Assembly (NCBI GenBank): GCA_019828545.1
Contig: JACVRA010000211.1
Coordinates: forward strand, 1 to 64,000
Length of the DNA stretch: 64,000 bases
Source: Paracamarosporium sp. OC-R06-R3
Lineage: Eukaryota; Ascomycota; Dothideomycetes; Pleosporales; Didymosphaeriaceae
Direction of reading: 5' to 3'
The position numbers were made by a program, and so were the translations under genes. The notes under the pieces were generated by a model. It worked only from the letters and a program-made list of their open reading frames with translations. It had not been told where the DNA came from and ran no database searches. The first letter of the stretch is position 1. Every line of letters starts with the position of its first letter. Shown here piece after piece: positions 55,849 through 64,000 of the stretch.

Positions 55849-57172
55849 TTGTCTTCCTCCACGCATTCACATCTTACTACGACGGAGGACCCTACAATCC
55901 CACTTCTTGACCTCGTTCCCTTTCCCGTCACCAATGAGTTCCGCCACCGAGCAGAACTAAAGCTTGTGGGAAATTGTCTTGAGACCAAGACCCAGGCTGG
56001 AGTTCCTATGTATTGCGTGGGACTTCTTAGATTTCCAAAAGCACCGGAGCTCATCAACTTAGCAATAGTACTCTGTGTTGACTTTGAGGGATGGAGCGCC
56101 GATGGTTTAACGATAACAGAGGTTGGAGTCTGCACGTTCAAGTTGAAAGTCACGCGTACAATTGAGCCAGGATTCTTTGGGGAGAACGTTCTTAACGAAA
56201 ACCACAACAAAGCTCTGCCTGGAAGATACCTTCCGGTGGTTGGTCGACCCAAATGATTTGTCAAAGGCGTGCGCCCCGTCGTGCTCCCCGGCCATGCCCT
56301 AGAGCATGATAGGGCCAAATTAGAAGACACACTAGTCTTCGACCCCGATTCGCGCGCCCGGATCGTGAGAGAGGGTGACACACAGCCCATTGCGCGTGAG
56401 CTCGACTTTTGGCTCACGTCCCAGAACCAAGTAGGGCTGCGGCATATTGCTGCAAAGCTCGACTTCGACTATCGAGACGCTCACACAACGAGCATCGATG
56501 CTGCCATGACGCTGATCGCGGCTGGTCTTCCAGTTCTACCAACACGGTATCACATCAACCAACCCAAGTCTCTTCATTAAATCGTGGATGAAGTCGAATA
56601 AGCTAGTAATATGCGACCATTTGACTATAGGTCTGATGAGTACTGCTTCCGTTGTCAGAAGGACGACCATGCGGAAGAGTACCCAGATGGTACCAAGAGC
56701 TGCAATGAACCCGTTCAGTGCACGCTCTGTACGGAGGCTAGCATCAAAGACCCTCGTCGCAAGTGGTCTGCATACTGCCATCTGGTGTCTGCTTGCATTT
56801 AAAACGGCCTAGAGAACTGGAACTTAGTCATCGCATAGGCGAGAAAGCAACGCGAGGCCGAACGGGCTGCGCTGAACGGCGCTACACTCGAGCTTGGGCT
56901 ACACTCGAGCTTGGAAAGCTTTCTGCCAGTAGTGATGTTCCTCGCGGTCGCGGTCGAACTGGTTGTCCTATTCCTCCTATCGATCCACATTCAGGACGTG
57001 CTCGGCACCTCGCTCGTGGCGGTGTAGCTGGCTCTTTCATAGAACGTATGTTTCTGGTATAAGCGGTCGTGTTAATCGTGAGAAACCCCATGATAGTGAC
57101 TTAAACGCCTGTAGGGATAAGCTGGGTGGTTTCAGGGGCCGAGGTGAATACGGTGGCCGTGGCAGTGGGTGA
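55849..57172 (+). pseudogene. Decayed RNase-H-fold (Gfd2/YDR514C-like) gene with zinc knuckle and RGG tail
   Basis: Pieces of one protein lie in order. ILCVDFEGWS (about 56071) resembles the first acidic strand of a DEDD-type nuclease fold, with LTITEVGV after it. VVLPGHALEHDRAKL and YRDAHTTSIDAAMTLIAA (to about 56545) match the C-terminal part of Gfd2/YDR514C-like proteins. A Cys-rich piece (CFRCQKDDH, CTLCTEA) lies at about 56646-56738. Arg/Gly-rich ends (VPRGRGRTG near 56940, FRGRGEYGGRGSG to 57172) resemble an RGG box. A TGA at 56254-56256 interrupts the frame between the first two parts, and the +1 frame across the gap looks more protein-like, so indels are likely. No splice pattern repaired all breaks. 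Confidence 0.55.
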
Positions 57173-58315
57173 ATTCTCGGCGTATGCAATCAAATTTCAC
57201 TACTACGCCCTGCAGCAGTGCGGGCTGCTGTTTGGACTTACTTGCACCGGATAATTCTCCTGTACAACAATGAGCTAGGCCTAGTAAGGCAGTCATAGTT
57301 TGGACCAAGGGCCTGCTCTTGATTTCATTTGAATCGTTAGACTATGAAGGCGATACTTGCCGTTGTAGAGGGTTGTCCTAGCTAGATTTGGAGTAAATAG
57401 ATCAACATTGCCGATATGGCTATCAATCGCGACCCAACGAATAGATGTCGTCATGACAATCAAGCATAGTCATTCTGACCAACAAATCGCCCAGCTGCTA
57501 TTTCCGATATGCACATTCCCATGCCATACTCATAGCCAGGTAGTTAGTCGCATTACAGGGTTGCAGTATGCACTCGTGGGGAGGAGGACCAATTGTTGCG
57601 CTGCACGTCACTCGCAGAATCTCTCGCTGGGATGAAGAACATCTCCGATGTCTGGGCCCTATACTAGCGACAGTAAATTTTTGTCAAAAACAACACTCCA
57701 GATATTAAGAACAGACATGTTGATGAAAGTATTTTGGGTTGTTGGGATCAATAGCGTCAATTTAGCAACGTGGAGAGAAACCTTAGCGGAAGTCTTTCTA
57801 ATTGTGTGCTTAACTGGTAGCAGATTCGTTGTGCATCTGTACCAAATTATACTTTCGTAAGATCTGTGCGCCTTATCGAATGCGTAAAGCTAACACAACG
57901 ATAGTGAGGTTGAAAAGGCGCGCGAAATATTGCATGTATTAACCGGACTGCGCCAGGAGTGCTAACCTAGGAGTGATGATGGGTAGCTGTAGAGTAGTGA
58001 AGCATGGCTTACTATGCTTTGAAACGCAAGGGATCGGAACGACAACTGCTAGTATCTTCCGATCCTGCCATGGTTAAAATCCACTTAAGAATATGAGCAG
58101 CATCTTCTGGCGAATCATAACTGTGATGGCAACGGCATTCGGAATTCCCACTAACCCACAAACAGAAACTTCCGATGTCGTTTACCAGAAGGAGCTTGTT
58201 CCTCATAGGGCGCAACAATATCTCAAAGCCGAAATTCTTGCATTTCCTTTCATGATTCAGAAAATTAAAGCACACCCGCACAATCGAAGACACCATTCCC
58301 TAGCACACGTGCACG
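57173..58315. other. Intergenic, AT-rich, about 1.1 kb
   Basis: No supportable gene; only short open frames without family signatures. Confidence 0.5.
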
Positions 58316-58978
58316 ATGCCATCTAGTATTCTACCAACACGGCCACCACTAGCCGTAGCACAAACCCCAGCCTCGCTCGTAGAGCGGGACCCCATTCACA
58401 CTTCCGCCAACCTGCAGACACGTGTGCATAGCGCGCGCCAAGTACGTGAAAATAGATCTTTAGCCGCCATTTTAACGACCTTCATCAACGAGGGCTATGC
58501 GACGTCCAAGATTTACCCTTCCACACACTGGGATTACCAACCCATCCGGTTCCATACACCTAATGAGATCCACGATATGCTTGGCTCTGATGGGTTAATT
58601 GCTGCTGTCTATACCATCCAGGCTAATGGTGAGCACGTCGAACCCGTTGCAGCAGCGAGTATCTCGCGCTGGCATGGCGATATGGATGGCGAAGGCGTGC
58701 AAGATGAAGAAGGATGGGAGATCAAGGCTGTTACCACAAAGACTGGGTGGGGTAAGATGGGTTTAATTGGGCGGTGTATTGAGATGTTAACGCAAGAGTT
58801 GGTGGCACAAGAAAAAGGGGTGATAAAGCTGTGGTTGCATGCTGTGGAGGAGGTCAATGGTGACTACTGGCGAAAAAAAGGATGGAAAGATGTGAGGGGG
58901 TTTGATCGACCAGTAGGCTATTGGGGAAGCAAGTTTGGATTCCGACTGAGTGTTTTATTAAAGGAGATTGAGGTGTGA
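58316..58978 (+). CDS. GNAT-family N-acetyltransferase-like protein
   Basis: A single-exon protein of 220 residues. The C-terminal half has the GNAT pattern: a strand before WEIKAVTTK, then the acetyl-CoA loop region TGWGKMGLIGRCIEMLTQEL, a strand IKLWLHAVEE and the closing YWRKKGWKDVR. The N-terminal part (ILTTFINEGY) is the usual first helix. The substrate-determining region is poorly conserved and the substrate is unknown. It sits alone between a pseudogene and the convergent dioxygenase gene. Confidence 0.72.
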   Translation: MPSSILPTRPPLAVAQTPASLVERDPIHTSANLQTRVHSARQVRENRSLAAILTTFINEGYATSKIYPSTHWDYQPIRFHTPNEIHDMLGSDGLIAAVYTIQANGEHVEPVAAASISRWHGDMDGEGVQDEEGWEIKAVTTKTGWGKMGLIGRCIEMLTQELVAQEKGVIKLWLHAVEEVNGDYWRKKGWKDVRGFDRPVGYWGSKFGFRLSVLLKEIEV

Positions 58979-59106
58979 TCAGACAAGCATGCAAGGGACG
59001 CAAGAGCGGATCTAAAATAACCAAGTCCCAGGTGTACATGTAGATAAGTACATGCGAAGCACAACTTCCGACTAGAAAGAAACCATGTGAACTGATTGAA
59101 TTTTCT

Positions 59107-60404
59107 CTACTCCCTGGCGATCTCTTCGGCAAGGTCCCTCTCCATTGGGGGTCTTCCACCAAAACCGCAGTTCTTGCAGCTGTAATTCGTTAACTTTTGA
59201 TTCGTTCCAAACTAACAGTGGATCCTATGGTGGGTACTTACGTGTCGGGATAACCAGTCCATGGGCTGCCCGGATATGGCTTGCCGCCAGAAGATGTCCA
59301 CATGTTTACGGGTGCCGGATTGCGCCTAGCCTTGGGATTGACACCAACATCGATGGTAGCATAAAGCCCATCTTCGATTTTGCTACCAATGAGTGAAATT
59401 TTCATGACTGGGTCGTCGCCCCCCTGCTTGCCCATGTTGAAAAGGAAATCTTGAGCATTGGTGGTCACCTGTTGGGTATTCGTATTGTATGGCGCAGTCT
59501 TCTCGACCTGGTTGAGGAAGTTCTGCTCGATATAGAACTGACCGACGTGAGAGATCGTGCCGCCAGAGATGGTGTTGTTAGGGAGAAGGGTGGCGCCGTG
59601 GTGGACAATAGCTGATAAGTATTAACATAGAGTTCCGTGAAAACGACAAGACGGTAAGCCTCACTATGTAAGTGGTTTGTGCGACCAACATAGTGGCCCG
59701 GAATGACAGTGATAAAAGTGGCAGTTCCGTTTGCACTAGTCGGCTGCAAGCCACGAAGTGCGTTGCTAACCAGAGAGGATGGGCCGCCGTCGCCGTTGCC
59801 TCGGGCTTGAACACCAGTGTAGACACCCTATATTGTCAATCTAAGCAGTTAATCAGATGGAGTATGTTTACTCACAGTGGAGTTTGAACCCCACATCTCA
59901 AGATACGCGTCAGTGACAGGTTTGCAAGTCGAGGTGTCAACGACGTTAATGTCCAAATGTGTAATAGCACCCTTCTCGCCTGTAAGCAGGTCCTGGCGGA
60001 CCAGTTCGCCGACGACCCCTGTTTTCGTCAACAACTATGACATTATGCAACCGTCTGATTAGCTTACAGTACGGTCCCTCAGTCGCCTCGGGATCAAGGG
60101 TGCAAGAAGCCTCCACGCCGTACTCTTCCTCAACTTCGCCAACGTCTCGACGAACGAGATCACCCGGCTTTGCGAAACCAGCAGCGACCCGTAGCTCATG
60201 AAGCCTAGTCTCACGCCTCTGGTGTTGCTCCCTGACCCAGCCACTCTCGACAAGATCTCTCTTGCATGACTGGACTGTGCGTCGTTCGGGATGATCAAGA
60301 TGAGCTTGACGCCTCAGAATTTCCTTGTTGACATTACCGCCCGGGTGGGCAATGACACCAGTTGCGAGAATGGCGGCCGCCACAGCCTGTGAAAGTTGGA
60401 CCAT
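59107..60404 (-). CDS. Secreted intradiol ring-cleavage dioxygenase
   Basis: A non-haem iron(III) enzyme of 361 residues that would cleave catechol-type aromatics between the hydroxyls, here probably outside the cell on lignin- or phenol-derived compounds. Five exons: 60068-60404, 59876-60018, 59665-59827, 59242-59611, 59107-59179; introns are 49, 48, 53, 62 bp. The N-terminus MVQLSQAVAAAILATGVIAHP is a signal peptide. Metal ligands are the Tyr in EGPYW (rebuilt by splicing), a second Tyr in PGHY and the His residues in RTNHLH. DINVVDTSTCKPVTDAYLEMW is the family core. The last exon adds a small CKNCGFGG tail. An in-frame Met at 60422 is an alternative start. Confidence 0.9.
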
Positions 60405-62001
60405 CTTGACTTTGTGCAACAAAAAAATCGTTCCTGATATGAGAAATGCACTACTGTAAACGCTGGGTCTCTCCTGAACTATTATACTCTCATCGTCTGC
60501 ATTGTGATATTGAACTTCGGGATCTCAATGCCGCAAGCAACATAACACAGGGATACTGTGCCAGGCAGTCTGTTCTGTTCCTATCTCGCACCATGTTCTC
60601 GCAACAATTGTGTGGCGTTACGTTTCTTCTCAGATTGCTGGTTATAATCGCCAACAATGTGATAGGTCGTGTTGATGAGTGCCGCGTCGCACGTGCTTCT
60701 ACTTAATTGAATTCATCAATCAATGGGATTCGTGAGATCTTGGCATCTGGGGTACATGGTAGTACTAGGAAAGGTTTGACTGGGTAAATGTTGTACAATG
60801 GTGAAGCGCGATCGGGTGATTAGCCGGCCCTATGGAGAACGAAGATCTTGCAGAGTCGGTAGTTGGGGATGCAATGAGGGGACGTTGGAGAAGTCCGGGG
60901 GAGCAGGGGGTTGTTGTGCAAGCTAATTATCTCTTTGGAGCGTTCATAAATATGTCTGAGAAAGGGATTGTGATAGTACTGAGGCAGAAGCGTGCGTTGA
61001 TAATTCGCAAGCTCATCAAATTGGTTGCTCAACACAGTCCACGGCTAGATCCGGCGCATGGCTTCGACATGTAATTCTGCAGCCTCGGTTTTCTGAATTG
61101 ATACACCGGGCAAGGAAATCTTGCGCATAGCGAATGAAAACAGCTTTCACCATATGGACATGAGGCTGATCTCATCCAAACATGTCGGCATTTCCAATAT
61201 TGGCGCTACCCCGCATGCCCCAATGTCCAAAGCCGAGGGGTTATAGATAGATGCGCACACGTGCGGTCGGATCTCGTCCTCTCAATTGCACTCTATTCGG
61301 ATGCAAGATGTTTGTCTGCAACGCTGCTCCACGGCAAGCTATTGCGATAGCGGCAAATCAGCTCAAGAGGAAGGATTAAAGGCATGAGAGTAACCCGGAT
61401 TGGTCATTTCCACGAAGCTCGTGGTGTTGGACCTGGGTATCGGAGGCGTGTGGCCGACGAAACGCGTTGTGACCACAGGTGTCCATGGGCACCTGAGATT
61501 AGCGGTGTAAGTCCGGACGAGCCCAACGTCAACTACCCAATGTTTAGCACGGCCGCTGCTGACGATGATAGACGCTACGTGCTGTGTATGGATAGGTTCG
61601 TCGTGGTGAGGTTGAACGTCGACGCGCTCGGAACGCGGCCATCTCGATTCGGTTTTAGCGCAGCTAGCCACCATGAGGACATTCGCGACCCGGCCACCTG
61701 CACGCCTGCGAACACGTGATATTTCAGCAGGCTTCATGCTTGACGTCAACCATTCCATAAGCCTCTAGCAAAAAGGTTGTTAGATAACGAATGTTGCGTC
61801 AGCAATGGCCATGACGGCCGGAGCGATGTCTGGTGCATCCATGGCGTCTCGCGAAATGCGGAGGCTGGGATGGCGTCAACTTAGCGGGAGCGGTTTCACC
61901 TGTCTCTCAACCACGGCAACGTCAAAGGCCCTCGTTCTCGATCCGTAGGGAGCTTGGGCGGCTTCAAATCACATAGATCTGAATCCACCAGAAGAATCAA
62001 A
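60405..62001. other. Intergenic, about 1.6 kb
   Basis: Divergent spacer between the dioxygenase and amidohydrolase genes. Short open frames on both strands match nothing recognisable. Confidence 0.5.
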
Positions 62002-64000
62002 ATGGACAAGCGACTCCCTGATGGCCTCCCTACATACAGTGATGCCACAGCACCACATACCACGCCACGTCCGACCTTGATAGGCCGCAGGCGAAGGAGA
62101 AGAGGCTTTCGCATCATCGCTGCAGCATGTCTAGCATATCTTGCTTTCTCTGCGTATCGAATCGCCAGCAACACGCGGAAACCTGTCAACACACTCTCAG
62201 TCGACCGGCTACACGAAGATTACGCCGTATGTGCCGCGCTACGCAGGAAGCCAGCCGAAGTCAGCGAACCACGTGATTACAACAAACGGTGGATCAACGG
62301 CACAAAGCCTTTACTCATCCGCAATGCAACCATTTGGACTGGCGAGCCTGCGATAGGTACATCGGAGCAAGATGCAAAGGCTGGCAAAGGCTGGTCGTGG
62401 ATATCGTCCGACGTGTTCGTCGACAACGGCCTCATCGTGCAGATACACCCCAATATTCTTCCCGAGTCTTTACCTTCAGAAACCCATGTCTTCGAGGCGC
62501 ATGGTCGCCTCCTGACAGCAGGTATTGTTGACATGCATAGCCACGCTGGCTTGTCGAGCGTCGGCGAACTGCAAGACGATACCAATGAAATGTCAACAGA
62601 CATTACTCCCTATGTTCGGTCTATCGATGGTATAGACCCTCTGCAGCCGGAAATGGAATACATCAAGAGCGGCGGCGTTACAACATCGTTGTTTTTGCCT
62701 GGTAGTGGGAATAACATCGGTGGAGAAGCTTACGTCCTTAAGTTTGCTGTGGGCAAGAAGAATGGCAGAGAGGAGATTAGCCAGCAGGATCTCTACGCTG
62801 ACCCCGACAGGAACTGGCGTTATATGAAGATGGCATGCGGCGAGAACCCGAAACGCATATACGGCAAAGTAGGCGAGCATGGGCCAGTGAGTCGCTTAGG
62901 CGAAGCGTGGGAGTTTCGACACGCCCTCGAGCAGGCCCAGAGGTATGTCAGAGAGCAAAATGATTGGTGTGCTGCTGCAGATGACGTGGGAGCGGAGAAC
63001 ATGGCCACGTACCTGAATCAAGACTTGCAGTGGGAGTCATTGGGCGCAGTGTTTAGAGGCCAGGTTAGGATCAACACCCACTGCTACACAATTCCTGATC
63101 TGGAGGCTTTTGTCCGACACACAAACGAGTTCAAGTTCCGCGTGTACGCGTTCCATCACGCCCACCAAACGTTCCTGGTGCCTGAGGTGCTCAAGCGTGC
63201 CTGGGGAGGAACACCTGCTGCTGCACTGTTCGCGGACAACAGTGAGTCACTTATCTTGTCCATGTTCGAGACACGCTTTGCTAACTGTATCGAGTGTACT
63301 ATAAAGTAGAAGCGTATACTGCTTCCGAGCGCGCTGGTGCCATACTTTATGCACATAACATTACCCCAACCTATGTGTCCGATAATCCAGTCTTGAACTC
63401 CCAGCACGTAGTTTTTGAAGCAGCAAAAGCCTACGGGTACGGATTACCTTACCACGCCGCTCTTGCCGGTGTAACCTCCGCTCCTGCTGAGTTGTTGGGC
63501 TTGGGTGATCGAATTGGAAAGATCAAAACAGGCTTCGACGCGGACATTGTGCTCTGGGATTCTGACCCACTGAGCGCTGGTGCGACACCTGTGCAAGTCT
63601 GGATTGATGGTGCTCCACAGTTCAAAGAACCGTACGAGCTAAAGAAACCGGAATCGGAACCTATCGTACCAGACGCGAAGCTGGCAAATCAGTTCGAACT
63701 GTCTTCAGTCAGCGGGCCCATGGTGTTCACAGGTATCTCATATGCCCACCCAAAGGCCTCAGAAAAATTCCTACCAATGAGTCAGCACAAGGACAGCATA
63801 TCTGCAGTCTTCGATAGCGGGAAGTTAACATGCCTTGGCACTTGCGATTCCGAAATCAAAGCCGCCCAAGCCACAAACGCACCTCTCATACATCTCAAGA
63901 ACGGCCATCTCACGCCTCCTTTAACGGCCTTCAGTACCACCCTTGGACTCGCAGAGATTGATGCAGAATCGGATACTCACGATGGTTCGCCTCCGAGTGA
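62002..64000 (+). CDS. Amidohydrolase family protein, membrane-anchored (partial)
   Basis: Metal-dependent hydrolase of the imidazolonepropionase/dihydroorotase-like superfamily, cut by the window end. Exon 1 is 62002-63241, a 65-bp intron follows, exon 2 runs from 63307 and stays open to 64000 (about 645 residues seen). A single membrane segment (FRIIAAACLAYLAFSAY, about residues 34-50) after a basic stretch suggests a type II anchor. The first metal motif is DMHSH; GGVTTSLFLPGSGN and a later HCYTIPDL and HHAHQ supply other likely ligands. FDADIVLWDSDPLSAG is the typical closing strand of the amidohydrolase beta sandwich. The substrate is unknown. Confidence 0.88.

Noticed and set aside
55845..56417. 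190-codon minus-strand open frame
   Set aside because: Antisense shadow of the decayed RNase-H-fold gene; the plus-strand translation carries the family motifs.
1..64000. tRNA, rRNA or CRISPR features
   Set aside because: No convincing B-box/cloverleaf, no conserved rRNA stretch and no spaced direct repeats were noticed by eye; CRISPR is not expected in a fungal nuclear genome.

Overview
The window looks like nuclear DNA of a filamentous ascomycete (Pezizomycotina, most likely a plant-associated Dothideomycete). Nearly every gene has short GT-AG introns, mostly 45-68 bp, with CTAAC/CTGAC-type branch points. The families are typical of such fungi: Zn2Cys6 and bZIP-DUF3425 regulators, a Cdc11-class septin, a secreted intradiol dioxygenase and CAZymes. 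All exon models were built by hand from splice motifs, reading-frame closure and protein-family continuity. Each intact coding gene except the amidohydrolase cut by the window end closes to a whole number of codons.

Left part (1-9.2 kb): a RidA-family protein, a short-chain dehydrogenase/reductase (SDR), a bZIP/DUF3425 regulator, an unrecognised protein with an acidic tail, a Bax-inhibitor/TMBIM membrane protein and a Lag1-type ceramide synthase.

Central accessory block (10.1-28 kb): a second SDR related to the first, a Zn2Cys6 regulator, a sugar transporter, an L-arabinitol-dehydrogenase-like polyol dehydrogenase divergent from a dihydroxyacetone-synthase-type transketolase, two related regulators tail to tail (one without a zinc cluster), a D-xylose-reductase-like aldo-keto reductase, and a frame-broken SSU1/TDT transporter. 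Together these read as a candidate pentose/polyol catabolic cluster: uptake, reduction to polyol, oxidation to ketose, and two-carbon transfer after phosphorylation by a kinase not seen here. The block also carries an 87-bp inverted-repeat element (MITE) in two copies, one inside a transporter intron, and several unusually long introns that contain inverted repeats.

Housekeeping part (28.6-42.9 kb): a PROPPIN (Hsv2-like), a Cdc11-class septin, a 4.6-kb stretch without a supportable gene, a PQ-loop membrane protein split into 13 exons, a CX5R phosphatase and an F-box protein.

Right part (43-64 kb): a feruloyl-esterase-like CE1 enzyme beside a pectate-lyase-like protein (both secreted), a Pex11 family protein divergent from a bestrophin-like channel, a Dma1-type FHA-RING ubiquitin ligase, mitochondrial processing peptidase alpha, a decayed RNase-H-fold/zinc-knuckle/RGG gene, a GNAT acetyltransferase, a secreted intradiol dioxygenase and an amidohydrolase that runs off the window end. 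I saw no tRNA, rRNA or CRISPR array.
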